Source: Planctomycetaceae bacterium (lineage in GTDB: Bacteria; Planctomycetota; Planctomycetia; Planctomycetales; Planctomycetaceae). Taken from it: DNA of 35,419 nucleotides. This document shows, in pieces, positions 8,176-16,906 of this stretch (within the stretch, counting starts at the first letter, position 1; each line of letters opens with the position of its first letter). Where the stretch lies: assembly GCA_027489895.1 (NCBI GenBank), contig JAIXZD010000071.1:1-35419 (forward strand). The letters are read 5' to 3'. The notes beneath the pieces are model-generated. The model ran no database searches. It was not told the DNA's origin and saw only the letters and a program-made list of their open reading frames with translations. The translations under genes and the position numbers were made by a program.

Positions 8176-9396
8176 ATGCACAGCATCGCGTACACACGCT
8201 CGAAGCCGGTCACTTCACACAACCGAAGCGACCGTCGGCCGGCCTGTCATCCAAAAACACACGAGCACCGCAAGGGGGCAATTCTCGTCATCGTCGCCGC
8301 GCTGATTGTGATGCTTGCCACGATTGGCTCGATGACGATCGGCATCGCCCAGATTCAATTGGTCCGCGCCGAACTCCGGATGGCGACCGATGCTGCGGCC
8401 AAAGCCGCTGTCACCACTCTGGGAAGGACGCAATCGCTGTCCAGTGCCCGCCAGGCGGCCCGAGAAATCGCGGCCTTGCACCAGGTGGCAGGCGTTCCCT
8501 TCCAGATCACGGATGCCAACATCGAGTTCGGGTCGGCTGTCCGGCAGACCAACGGAACGTTCAGTTTCACCCTGAATGGCAACCCGATCAATGCCGCGCG
8601 GATCACGGCGAACCGGACCAACGGTTCGCCGCTGGGCAGTGTCCCGCTCATGTTTCCCGGCTTCCTGAGCGCCACAAACTTTCAGGCAGTCCAGGAAGCA
8701 ACCGCCGCGCGGGCCGACCACGATATCTGCCTCGTCCTCGATCGCTCGGGGTCGATGGCCTGGGACCTCACCAGCAAGAAATTTTCTTATCCAGGTGACC
8801 TCAATGGCAAATCGACCATTCAGAACTATTTCCTGCCGCCGCACGCCACGCTCAGTCGCTGGGCCAACCTGAAGAACGCGGTGTCGCTGTTCATCACTGA
8901 AGTCGATTCCCAGTCGTACGACGCGAAGATTGGCCTCGTCACCTATTCCAGCACCTTCAACTTCGGGACCTTCTCCTCCGTCGCCTCGACGACCGAGCAG
9001 TGGCTCGGCACGAACTACGCCGCCATCAACACACGGCTCACAGCGATTGGTACGAAGCCGCTCATTGGCGATACGAACATTGGTCAGGGCATGACCGATG
9101 GACAGACGGTCCTGCTCGACACGACGCGGAACCGGATGACCGCGATCAAGACGATGATTCTCATCACGGATGGAATCGTCACTCAGGGGACCGACCCCGC
9201 CATGGTTGCCCAGTCGCTCAAGACGAACCGGATCGTCTGCCACACGATCAGCTTCGGAGCCAACGCCGACAAAGCGCTGATGGCCAACATCGCCGCGATT
9301 ACGGGCGGTCGCTACTACGATGCTCCGAACTCCACCGCGCTGCAGGCCGCCTTTCAGGACATCGCATTGTCTCTGCCGTCCATTCTGACTCGCTAA
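8176..9396 (+). CDS. TadG-like membrane protein with vWA domain
   Basis: 406 residues. ATG 8176 is preceded by GGAGG (8160-8164). After a long basic N-terminus (about 33 residues ending HRKG) comes one hydrophobic helix (AILVIVAALIVMLATIGSMTI) and a Tad_N-like helix rich in Ala (LRMATDAAAKAAVTTLG). A von Willebrand factor A domain occupies roughly residues 183-400 with a good MIDAS start, D189-R-S-G-S193, and a later ILITDGIV strand. In Tad loci the vWA of TadG is extracytoplasmic, metal-binding and thought to aid adhesion or assembly. It sits between two TadE-like genes and forms a minor-pilin cassette with them. Confidence 0.85.
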   Translation: MHSIAYTRSKPVTSHNRSDRRPACHPKTHEHRKGAILVIVAALIVMLATIGSMTIGIAQIQLVRAELRMATDAAAKAAVTTLGRTQSLSSARQAAREIAALHQVAGVPFQITDANIEFGSAVRQTNGTFSFTLNGNPINAARITANRTNGSPLGSVPLMFPGFLSATNFQAVQEATAARADHDICLVLDRSGSMAWDLTSKKFSYPGDLNGKSTIQNYFLPPHATLSRWANLKNAVSLFITEVDSQSYDAKIGLVTYSSTFNFGTFSSVASTTEQWLGTNYAAINTRLTAIGTKPLIGDTNIGQGMTDGQTVLLDTTRNRMTAIKTMILITDGIVTQGTDPAMVAQSLKTNRIVCHTISFGANADKALMANIAAITGGRYYDAPNSTALQAAFQDIALSLPSILTR

Positions 9397-9447
9397 CCTG
9401 GTTCATGTTCCGCTTGTCTTGAATCGCTTCCGATCAGGTCCACTGTC

Positions 9448-9879
9448 ATGTTCGTACGTCGCCGCACCCGACAATCCAGACCGCATCCCGATCGCGTCGG
9501 GGCGACGATCGTCGAGTTTGCGATCGCGGCCAACGTGCTGTTCGTGTTCGTGATGGGAATGCTGGAGTTCTCGCGGGCGTACGGTATCCGCCACGCCATT
9601 CGCCAGGCCTGTTACGAAGGCTGCCGAACCGGCGTGACTCCCGGCGCCACCGTCGCCCAGGTTCGAAGTTCGGCCCAGACCTATCTCGATCTGATGGGCA
9701 TCGTCAATCCGACGATCACCGTGACGCCGACCGTCATCGACAGCACCACGACCCAGGTCACCGTCAATGTGTCGGCCACATTCCGGGAAAGCAGTTGGTT
9801 CACGCCGATGTTTCTCGGCAATTCGGTTATCCGCTCGACGACCACACTGCAACACGAGAACGCCCTGTTCCCCGACTGA
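9448..9879 (+). CDS. TadE-like pseudopilin (second)
   Basis: 143 residues. A basic leader ends RVG, followed by ATIVEFAIAANVLFVFVMGMLEFSRAYGI, again Gly with Glu at +5 and a hydrophobic helix. The body has the same layout as the protein from 7722 (RHAIRQACYEGCRTG resembles RNALTLSAYEGARLA), so the two are paralogues. Two Cys in QACYEGCR replace the single Cys of the first. Its stop lies 36 nt from the convergent membrane-protein gene. The ATG at 9448 is accepted from the leader; the ribosome-binding site is weak. Confidence 0.82.
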   Translation: MFVRRRTRQSRPHPDRVGATIVEFAIAANVLFVFVMGMLEFSRAYGIRHAIRQACYEGCRTGVTPGATVAQVRSSAQTYLDLMGIVNPTITVTPTVIDSTTTQVTVNVSATFRESSWFTPMFLGNSVIRSTTTLQHENALFPD

Positions 9880-9915
9880 GAGGCGTTCCCTACGGGCAAG
9901 GTTTTCCGCGGGCCG

Positions 9916-11463
9916 CTAGCGCCGCTTGGATGTCCGATCCCGTTCGCGCTGCTGGGCCAGCAGTTTGCGACGTTGCTTCTTGCTCAGCCCGCTCAGGTCG
10001 GCAGAATCGACCTCGTCACCGGCTGCATCCGCATCGTCTTCGTCGGTTTCGCCTCGATCGTCGTCAGGTGGAGTGTCGAAACGCTTTGATGAGTTCGCAC
10101 CGGCGGAATCCCGTTCGGTCGAATGGAGCGGGGATCGTCCTTGAGAGCCCCATGCCGGTGTGCTGTCGTCTTCCTCGTCGCCATCCACCTCGTCTTCGCG
10201 AGCAGACTGTCGTAGCCCAGTCGGTTCAATCTTTGGGGACGTCGGTCGACTTGGCTCGGCAACAGTTCGATCCGCGTCCTTCGATGACGCGTCACTCGAT
10301 ATCACAGGAGTGACGGCGATCGCATCCAGACGCAGTTTGGACCGCGAAACGGGGCGAGTGGTGTCAACGGTCGAAGTGTCTCCGTTCCCATCCGTTTCAT
10401 CCACCACGCGGCTGGAATTGGATTCTGGCGTCGCCGCCGGCTTTCGCGTACGGCTCGGCTTCCCGCGAGCAGCCCGGCGACCGGTCGAATTCGACTCGAC
10501 GTCGTCAGCTTGGCCGTCCTTCTCCCCAACCGCGACCGAGTCATCGTGGCTGACCGAATCGGTCAACACCGATCGTCTCCATCCGAGCCGACCCCAATGC
10601 GGCCGTGGCAGCCGAAATGTCCAGCGCCGAACTGGTACTGGTTCCGCGCTGAGATGAATCACGTACCGGGCATGAATCAGGAAACTGATACAGACTAGCC
10701 AGATGCCCGACATCGTCAAACCGTCGAGGATCAATCCGCGGGCTGCATTCCAGCTGCCGGGCAGTATTGTCCGATTGAGTGCGACGACCGCATAAATCGC
10801 TCCGGTGACGCCCGCCAGCCAGAGCGCGAGATCGCTCCCGCGACAGGCCGCCATCTCGCGATGCAGACTCCAGATAAGCAACGCTGCCAACCCGGCGCCG
10901 GGCAGTATCCAACCGGCACTGCTGCTCAATCCCAATGTCCCGCCAAGAGCGCGAGATAGCACCTCTCCCGCCAGCACATGGGCCGAGGTCGACGCGCAAA
11001 AACTCCACAGGAGGGCCGCGGCCGCGACCCGTGTCCACAAATGGTACCGGCCCTCAAAGTCGCGCAGGCTTTGGGATCGGACCCAGAAGATCACGAGAGC
11101 CAGTTGTGCCTGAAAGAGCAGCGAGATCGTAATCCACCATCCGCGGACCGTTCCCGTTTCGGCGGCGAGCAGGCGGGTCAGGTTCACGCCCAGAGACCGG
11201 CTGAGTTCCTCGGTGTGAATCGAAGCGGTAAGGACACCGGCTGTCGCGACAAACCCCGTCAGGCAGAGAACAAGGTGCCGCCACCAACTGGTGGGAACCA
11301 GCCCCGCCAGACTCAGGTCGGAGGTCGGATTGGGCGACTCGTCCCGCAGGGGGCGGTCGGCCGGTTGGGAACGCCCAGCGGTGACAGACGGTTCTTCGAC
11401 CGTCGCCAGACGCCGCCTGCGGCGCTCGTCCACCCGCTGAGAACCCGCGAACCCGCCCGACAT
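9916..11463 (-). CDS. Multi-spanning membrane protein with acidic tail (unknown)
   Basis: 515 residues from the ATG at 11461-11463; a start 16 codons upstream (11511) is also possible. I do not recognise the family. After a basic N-terminus (DERRRRRLATVEE) there are about six hydrophobic segments, including RHLVLCLTGFVATAGVLT, WWITISLLFQAQLALVIFW, LWTRVAAAALLWSF, AGWILPGAGLAALLIW and LTMSGIWLVCISFLI. From about residue 310 the protein is low-complexity, rich in Ser, Arg, Asp and Glu, with a strongly acidic run (EDEVDGDEEDDS). It ends in the basic helix SGLSKKQRRKLLAQQRERDR. The tail is probably cytoplasmic and disordered. It is transcribed towards the Tad-like genes, and no shared function can be claimed. 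Confidence 0.7.
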   Translation of the reverse strand: MSGGFAGSQRVDERRRRRLATVEEPSVTAGRSQPADRPLRDESPNPTSDLSLAGLVPTSWWRHLVLCLTGFVATAGVLTASIHTEELSRSLGVNLTRLLAAETGTVRGWWITISLLFQAQLALVIFWVRSQSLRDFEGRYHLWTRVAAAALLWSFCASTSAHVLAGEVLSRALGGTLGLSSSAGWILPGAGLAALLIWSLHREMAACRGSDLALWLAGVTGAIYAVVALNRTILPGSWNAARGLILDGLTMSGIWLVCISFLIHARYVIHLSAEPVPVRRWTFRLPRPHWGRLGWRRSVLTDSVSHDDSVAVGEKDGQADDVESNSTGRRAARGKPSRTRKPAATPESNSSRVVDETDGNGDTSTVDTTRPVSRSKLRLDAIAVTPVISSDASSKDADRTVAEPSRPTSPKIEPTGLRQSAREDEVDGDEEDDSTPAWGSQGRSPLHSTERDSAGANSSKRFDTPPDDDRGETDEDDADAAGDEVDSADLSGLSKKQRRKLLAQQRERDRTSKRR

Positions 11464-12010
11464 TGCGCCGCCCCAAAGAAGGGTGTCCCGCTCGGCGCGG
11501 ATCGCGGCCACGAGCGCGGGATCACCCCGCCTTGGGGTTCATCGTCTGTGGTGACCAGTGAGCACGCTCGAATCTCGCTCGCGCGCCCCGCCCGCTTCAA
11601 CCCGCACGGTTTCACCCGCTCGAGAGCTCGCCCGCTAAAGGCGTCGTTTGACAAAAATGGCAGTCTCTGGATTGGTTGTCGAAACAGATTCTTCGGTGCT
11701 GCCATAATGGCGCTTTTCCGACGGGTCACTGACGTGCTGATATGGCAGTCTGCCCATGGATGCCACTGAGTCGAGGTCTCTAGATTATTCTGTAAGTCAT
11801 TTTAATTAAACAATATAGGTATCTTTTGTTGGGCGAGGAGTGTCTTTGGTGTGAGGACAAGAGTGAAATGGTACGGAACGTGCTTTGGGTTGGTTCGACA
11901 GGACGATTTCTGTCGGTCTGGCAGGAAGTGGCAGTCCAGAAGGCCTGGGTTGCGGCGTGATGTCGAATATGTCAAAAAGGCAGTGTCCCCCAGTTTCAGG
12001 AGTGTTTGTC
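11464..12010. other. Divergent intergenic region, 547 nt, with AT-rich core
   Basis: It lies between the membrane-protein gene (minus) and the first Hsp20 gene (plus). The part 11781-11830 is markedly AT-rich compared with the rest of the window (TTTTAATTAAACAATATAGG) and contains a weak promoter-like pair, TGTAAG (11791-11796) and TATAGG (11814-11819), 17 nt apart. No CIRCE inverted repeat is seen. The overlapping long frame on the plus strand is an antisense shadow. Confidence 0.4.
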
Positions 12011-12523
12011 ATGCGGGTGCTCAATCGTTTGTCCTCTCGGCAGTTCGATCCCTGGCGGGAGATGGTTCAGATGCAATCGGATGTCGAGCGGTTGCTGGGT
12101 GGGATCAGTCTCTTCTCGGGACGGGCTTCCACGGCGCCAGCCGGAACACGTCCTGCCGTGAATCTGTATGAGAATGCGAACGGCCTGATCGCGACGGCCG
12201 AACTCCCGGGGGTCGATCCGGCGAGCCTTGAGGTGGTCGTTGAAGGCGACATCCTCAGTCTCAAGGGGTCCTTCGGCGGCGGGGCAAACTCCGAAGCGGA
12301 TGGTTACCGTCGCCGGGAGCGGCCGCGAGGCGAGTTTTCCCGATCGGTGACTCTCCCCTATGCGGTCGAGTCCGATTCGACACAAGCCGAGTTCGCGGAT
12401 GGGGTTCTCACGATCCGACTCACCAAGCCGGTCGCCGCTCGTCCACGGCGGATTGATGTTCGTGTGACGCCACCCGTGACGCCTTCCGTGGCGACTCCAT
12501 CCAGTGTGGACACGGGGAACTGA
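12011..12523 (+). CDS. Hsp20 small heat-shock protein (alpha-crystallin domain)
   Basis: 170 residues. The start ATG 12011 follows AGGAG (11998-12002) at 8 nt. An earlier in-frame ATG would add an unconserved leader. The alpha-crystallin domain covers about residues 45-145: PAVNLYENANGLIATAELPGVD, ILSLKGSF, a basic loop YRRRERPRGEFSRSVTLPY, then FADGVLTIRLTKP with the usual G-V-L-T core. The protein is an ATP-independent holdase that binds unfolding proteins in the cytoplasm. The C-terminal I-x-I-type anchor is not obvious; the tail is Pro/Thr/Val-rich. A second Hsp20 gene begins 109 nt downstream, and the pair ends at a strong terminator. Confidence 0.92.
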   Translation: MRVLNRLSSRQFDPWREMVQMQSDVERLLGGISLFSGRASTAPAGTRPAVNLYENANGLIATAELPGVDPASLEVVVEGDILSLKGSFGGGANSEADGYRRRERPRGEFSRSVTLPYAVESDSTQAEFADGVLTIRLTKPVAARPRRIDVRVTPPVTPSVATPSSVDTGN

Positions 12524-12632
12524 TCCCGCCGCTGACAGCGTGGGTTCGTGAAGAGAATGACATTCAAGGCCAGCACATCCCGTTTTTTTGCGCTGGTTCT
12601 ATCGCATAACCACCTGAATCAGGAGACGCGTC

Positions 12633-13103
12633 ATGTCCTCATGTCCGTGCAATTCCACTGAACCGTCCGTCGCTTCGGCGCAGGTGCAGTCGCAATCCGC
12701 TGCGCCTTCAACGTGTTGTTCCCCGGCGGCCCCTGCAAACGCGGCCCAGACAAACGCCGGGACCGGTCGGCGTTTCGCCCCCCAGGTTGATCTCCGCGAA
12801 GTGCCCGATGGCATCGAACTCGTGGCGAATCTTCCGGGGGTGAGTGAAGACCGCCTCGAGATTCTGCTCGACAAACATGTCCTCACGATTCGAGGCCAGG
12901 TCTCGGGCAGCGCACTCGAGGGAGCCACCCCCGTGTATTGTGAGTACGGAGTGGGCGACTACGAGCGCGTGTTCACGCTCCCGACCGATATCGACCAGGA
13001 CCGCATTCAGGCCCATTTCGCCAATGGCGTGCTGACGCTGTCTTTGCCGCGGCAGACCCCACCCGCTGTGAGGCGGATCGCGGTCGCCACGACAACCCGG
13101 TAA
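12633..13103 (+). CDS. Hsp20 small heat-shock protein with Cys-bearing N-terminus
   Basis: 156 residues, start ATG 12633 after AGGAG (12621-12625). The alpha-crystallin domain runs from about residue 47 (FAPQVDLREVPDGIELVANLPGV) to FANGVLTLSLPRQ. The N-terminal arm of about 45 residues is Ser/Ala/Gln-rich and holds four Cys as C4-x-C6 and C28-C29, with one more (C102) in the domain; this is unusual for a small heat-shock protein. It could allow redox or metal sensing, but that is a guess. It is more diverged from the preceding Hsp20 than a recent duplicate would be. Confidence 0.9.
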   Translation: MSSCPCNSTEPSVASAQVQSQSAAPSTCCSPAAPANAAQTNAGTGRRFAPQVDLREVPDGIELVANLPGVSEDRLEILLDKHVLTIRGQVSGSALEGATPVYCEYGVGDYERVFTLPTDIDQDRIQAHFANGVLTLSLPRQTPPAVRRIAVATTTR

Positions 13104-13158
13104 CAGACGTTGGACCGTGAGCGCACGGGTCAAAACGCGTTGGCTTTCGTCACCGCAA

Positions 13159-13204
13159 AAAACGACAGGGAGACGTGAGTGAGAACTCACGTCTCCCTGT
13201 TTCT
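13159..13204. terminator. Bidirectional terminator between hsp20 and dehydrogenase genes
   Basis: A perfect 16-bp stem, ACAGGGAGACGTGAGT (13165-13180) with its complement at 13185-13200, and a GAGA loop. An A-run lies on the left side and TTT on the right, so it can end transcription from both convergent genes. Confidence 0.88.
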
Positions 13205-13242
13205 TGCGCTGAGCGTTGGCGTCTGCACATTCGCGCGAGCGA

Positions 13243-14826
13243 TCAGGCTCCGACATTCCCAGTCGTCCAGACTCCATCGATCGACCGCCAGACGCCTCCG
13301 GGATTCTCATTCCGAAGCGCCGGCGGTAGGCGGTTCTCGCGGACGGCGTCGTAACAGTCCAGCTTGGTGAATCGCAGAATCGCGGCGGGTAGCCCCACCG
13401 CCGTAAAACCGGGGTGTCCCGTGGCCGGGAATGGCCCACCATGGTTCATGGCCGGCGAAACGGCAACGCCCGTCGGCATCTTGTCGTTGAGCAACCGGCC
13501 CACACATTGGCGGAGTGCCGGTTCGATCCGGCCGTACGCATCGTCGTCGCTGCCATCGGCGGCACTGTAAATCGTGCCGGTCAGGTTCCCTTCGAGGCTC
13601 GCGAGGATGCGAGCCATCGTCTCGTCGTCTTCGACCAGAACGACGAGGGCGACGTTGCCAAAGGCTTCGGTCTGCAATTCCTGCGGCCGAGTCAGAAAGG
13701 TCTTGCCGTCCGCCAGAAACAGAGTGTTCGCGTGTGAAGTCGCACTGCCACTGGCCCGCGTTCCCCCGCAGAGCGGTCGCGCTCCCGCGGACTGGATCGT
13801 TGCGACGCTTGATTCGAGGTGCCGCAGCACACCCGCCGAAAGGAGCGTCCCCACCGGTGCCGCGGCAAACTTCTCAGCAAGCGTGGTGACAAACGTCCGC
13901 GAGGCATCGCTGGCGTACATCAGCAGCAGGCCGGGGTTGGTGCAGAACTGACCAGTCCCCATCAACACGCTCGACACGTACTCGTCTGCCAGCGCCACCC
14001 TACGCTCGGCCAGCGCGCCCGGCAGAATCACCACCGGGTTAATGCTCGACAGCTCGACATAGATCGGTTTGCCCACGCGGTCCGCTGCCGCCTTGAGGAC
14101 CAGCCCCGTTTCGCGTGCCCCGGTGTAGCCAATCGCTCCCACCAGCGGGTGCGAGACGAGCTTTTCTCCGTCGGCGTGGTCGAGCCGGTAGACCACCTGG
14201 ACGAATCCCGGGGGCATGCCTGTCGCCACGCTGGCAGCCAGGGCCAATTCGGCGAACAGGCGAGTCGTCCCCGGATGCGACGAATGCCCCTTGGCAATCA
14301 CGGGGCAACCCGCGGCGACTGCGGCGGCAAAGTCGCCACCGGCCATTCCGTTGAAGGCAAACGGAAAGTTGTTGGGACCAAACACCACGACCGGGCCCAG
14401 CGGCGCATGGACTGACCGGATATTCGCGGCCGTATCGATCACCGGACGAAGCCAACTGCCTTCCCGCGCGGCACGCGCCGCCTGGCGCAGTTGATTCGTC
14501 GTCCGCGGCAATTCGGCTTTGGACAACCGCGGTTCGACGGGTAGCCCCGTTTCCGCATGCGCCATCGCGACCAGTTCCGGCGCCGCCGCTTCGATTCGCG
14601 TGGCGTAGTCCTCAAGGAAGGCCGCAAACCGGCTGCCAGGCCAGGCTCGCACAAGCTCAAACGCCTGCGCGGCCGCCTGAATCATCGCCTGCACCTCGCT
14701 CCAGGGACTGAGCGGATAGACTCCCGGAAGCGACTCTCCCGTTCGGGGATTCACGGCCTGAAACGTGGTCGACCCGGCGGACGCCCGCCATTCACCATTC
14801 AACAACACCAGCGGCTGACTGCTCAT
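13243..14826 (-). CDS. Aldehyde dehydrogenase, ketoglutarate-semialdehyde type
   Basis: 527 residues from the ATG at 14824-14826 (MSSQPLVLLNGEW). A start 23 codons upstream is possible and no clear ribosome-binding site decides. The protein has the full aldehyde dehydrogenase fold: the NAD(P)-binding segment with FGPNNFPFAFN, the general-base Glu in VELSSINPV (about residue 258) and the catalytic Cys in GTGQFCTNPG (about residue 295). The FCTNPGL context and the GGPFPATGHPGFTAVG end are typical of 2,5-dioxovalerate (alpha-ketoglutaric semialdehyde) dehydrogenases, which finish non-phosphorylative breakdown of pentoses and uronic acids or hydroxyproline breakdown to 2-oxoglutarate. No neighbouring sugar-acid gene confirms the substrate, so another aldehyde is possible. 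Confidence 0.85.
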   Translation of the reverse strand: MSSQPLVLLNGEWRASAGSTTFQAVNPRTGESLPGVYPLSPWSEVQAMIQAAAQAFELVRAWPGSRFAAFLEDYATRIEAAAPELVAMAHAETGLPVEPRLSKAELPRTTNQLRQAARAAREGSWLRPVIDTAANIRSVHAPLGPVVVFGPNNFPFAFNGMAGGDFAAAVAAGCPVIAKGHSSHPGTTRLFAELALAASVATGMPPGFVQVVYRLDHADGEKLVSHPLVGAIGYTGARETGLVLKAAADRVGKPIYVELSSINPVVILPGALAERRVALADEYVSSVLMGTGQFCTNPGLLLMYASDASRTFVTTLAEKFAAAPVGTLLSAGVLRHLESSVATIQSAGARPLCGGTRASGSATSHANTLFLADGKTFLTRPQELQTEAFGNVALVVLVEDDETMARILASLEGNLTGTIYSAADGSDDDAYGRIEPALRQCVGRLLNDKMPTGVAVSPAMNHGGPFPATGHPGFTAVGLPAAILRFTKLDCYDAVRENRLPPALRNENPGGVWRSIDGVWTTGNVGA

Positions 14827-15084
14827 CGGAATCCCGTCGGGAGGAGCGTGGAACATTCGCGTGGCACCCGGCCACAATCGAAACATCGTCGCCAAACCCG
14901 TCGCCCGACGCCAGCGATCCTCCGCTCCCCGCGCCTCTTGAACTCCCCGTCTTGCCTGGCCTTTCCGGTAGCGGAAGATTCGAAAAACTGACAGCTAAGC
15001 AGTGCCTGCCGCAGTAGTTCGGTTATTCTGCGATTGGGGGGCGAGTTCCATCGGCCCGCCTCGTACGTCCCATTTGAGTCTGGC

Positions 15085-16785
15085 ATGGCTGATTCTCCTC
15101 CTCCATCTGATGGTCCCACCCGGGTCTCGGAACCGGCGCGGATTGGCCCGTACACGATCGCTCAGAAAATCGGTGCGGGTGGCATGGGGACGGTCTATCT
15201 CGGGCATCACGCCGAGACGGCCAAGCCGGCGGCGATCAAAGTGCTTCCCGCTTCGCTCGCCCGCGAAGATGGGTTTGTCGAACGGTTCAATCGCGAGATC
15301 GATGCGATGCGCCGTCTCGACAACGCCCACACCGTCAAACTGTTTGAAAGTGGACTCGACGGAGAGACCTACTTCTACGCGATGGAGTACGTTCCCGGCG
15401 AAACGCTGATGTCCCTGCTCCGGCGCGAACGCAAGCTGTCTTGGCCACGCGCGGTCGAGATCACCATCGAGATCTGTCAGGCGCTGAAAGCCGCGCACGA
15501 CTGTGGAATCATCCATCGCGATCTGAAGCCCTCCAACCTGCTTCTCACCGAAGATGGGCATGTCAAGCTGACCGACTTTGGCGTGGCTCAGGTCTTCGCG
15601 GCCAACCGCTTAACGGTGACCGGCGGGATCATCGGCACGGCCGAGTTCATGTCGCCCGAGCAGGCGCAAGGAAAGCGGGCAACAAAACAGAGCGACCTCT
15701 ATTCGCTCGGCGCCGTGCTCTACTGCATGGTGACAGGGCGTCCCCCGTTTTCTGGCTCGACCGCCGTCGACATCATCCAGAAGCACAAGTTCGGTCAATT
15801 CGACCGGGCCCGAACCTACGTGCCCGATTTGCCGTACTGGCTCGATGAGATCATCACCCAACTCCTCGATAAAGACCCCGCCAAGCGCTACCCCGATGCC
15901 TACGTCCTGGCACGCAAGCTCGATTCTCACGCCCATCGACTGATTCACTCCGCCGGAAACACCTCGGTCGACGGCGATGCCATGACCTTCCTGACGGAGG
16001 GCGATGGCGCAGAGACACGGGTGGATTCCGGGTCGATTGGCGGCCCAGGAGTTGGCCCAGCCACCCTGGCCCGTGATCTCGTTCGCGAGCACTTTGCCGA
16101 GAAACCCGCAGGCTGGGTGCACGATCTGTTCGAGCACACCGGTTTTTTGGTCGCCTTGCTAGCCGCGGTGGTCGGGCTGATTGTCTGGTTCTCCTGGCCC
16201 CGTCGACCCGACCCGGAACTCCTCTGGCGACGCGCGGACGAGTTGCTCTCGCAGCCGGCCGGACCAGGCTGGATTGCCGCGCGAGACGAGTATCTCTCTC
16301 CGCTGCGCGCACTCGGCACGGGCGACTGGGCCGAGCGTGTCGAGCCGCTCTGGCAGCGCGTGGCGCTGTATGAAGCCTCGACACGCAAGGGGCTCAAGCG
16401 GCGGCTCTCATCCAGCGATCAGTCGACGGGCGAACCGATGCGACTCATCCAGCAGGCCCTCAACCTGCAAGCGTCCGGAGACTTTGAAGGGGCCGAGAAG
16501 CATCTGACCGCGATGGCCGATCTGCTGATTGGGGATCCCGAATCCGACAATCTGGAAGCGCTGGTTCGCACGCTCGCCAGTCAGGCCCGCGATGAGCGAC
16601 AGGGACAATCGGCGCGGCGGGCCGAGTGGGCACAGGCCCAACTGAGTCGAGCAGACAGTCTGGTTAAGGCTGGCCAGATGGAGGACGCCCGCCGCGTGTG
16701 GAAGGCGTTTTTGGCTCTCTACGAATCGGAAAGCAGCCTCGCAGGCGAAGTCGAAGCCGTCCGCAAACGCCTCGCCAATCCGTAG
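15085..16785 (+). CDS. Membrane Ser/Thr protein kinase (Hanks/PknB type)
   Basis: 566 residues from ATG 15085. An upstream in-frame start at 15034 is less likely, because the homology starts later. The kinase domain spans about residues 21-290, with glycine loop IGAGGMGTVYLG, catalytic Lys52 (AAIKVL), HRDLKPSN (144-151), DFG (164-166) and FMSPEQ. All catalytic residues are present. One membrane helix follows at about 353-372 (GFLVALLAAVVGLIVWFSW). The outer part is a helical region that may hold degenerate TPR-like repeats (LLWRRADELL, LIQQALNLQASGDFEGAEKHL, RADSLVKAGQMEDARRVWKAFL). It is likely a signalling kinase with an extracytoplasmic protein-interaction domain. Upstream lies the divergent dehydrogenase. 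Downstream an inverted repeat separates it from the convergent EboE-like gene. Confidence 0.93.
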   Translation: MADSPPPSDGPTRVSEPARIGPYTIAQKIGAGGMGTVYLGHHAETAKPAAIKVLPASLAREDGFVERFNREIDAMRRLDNAHTVKLFESGLDGETYFYAMEYVPGETLMSLLRRERKLSWPRAVEITIEICQALKAAHDCGIIHRDLKPSNLLLTEDGHVKLTDFGVAQVFAANRLTVTGGIIGTAEFMSPEQAQGKRATKQSDLYSLGAVLYCMVTGRPPFSGSTAVDIIQKHKFGQFDRARTYVPDLPYWLDEIITQLLDKDPAKRYPDAYVLARKLDSHAHRLIHSAGNTSVDGDAMTFLTEGDGAETRVDSGSIGGPGVGPATLARDLVREHFAEKPAGWVHDLFEHTGFLVALLAAVVGLIVWFSWPRRPDPELLWRRADELLSQPAGPGWIAARDEYLSPLRALGTGDWAERVEPLWQRVALYEASTRKGLKRRLSSSDQSTGEPMRLIQQALNLQASGDFEGAEKHLTAMADLLIGDPESDNLEALVRTLASQARDERQGQSARRAEWAQAQLSRADSLVKAGQMEDARRVWKAFLALYESESSLAGEVEAVRKRLANP

Positions 16786-16801
16786 GGACTGTGAAAACCA
16801 G

Positions 16802-16875
16802 GTGGGATAGGCTTCCAGCCTGTCATTCCGTCTTCGGACAGCCGGCGAACGCGACAGGCTGGAAGCCTATCCCAC
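16802..16875. repeat. Dispersed inverted repeat, copy 2 (23-bp arms, 28-nt loop)
   Basis: The left arm is 16802-16824 and the right arm 16853-16875, perfectly complementary, starting GTGGGATAGGCTTCC. The loop is 28 nt, the same length as copy 1 at 6475-6544 but unrelated in sequence. It fills the space between two convergent genes and could act as a transcription stop for both, though it has no T-run. Confidence 0.88.
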
Positions 16876-16906
16876 GAGAAATCAAACCCGACACGACGCC
16901 GTCCGG

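Noticed and set aside
10978-11769. 263-codon plus-strand frame
   Set aside because: Antisense to the membrane protein and low-complexity basic composition.
11922-11960. Sigma-54 -24/-12 promoter before the Hsp20 gene
   Set aside because: The GG and GC pairs in TGGCAGGAAGTGGCA are 9 nt apart where 10 are needed.
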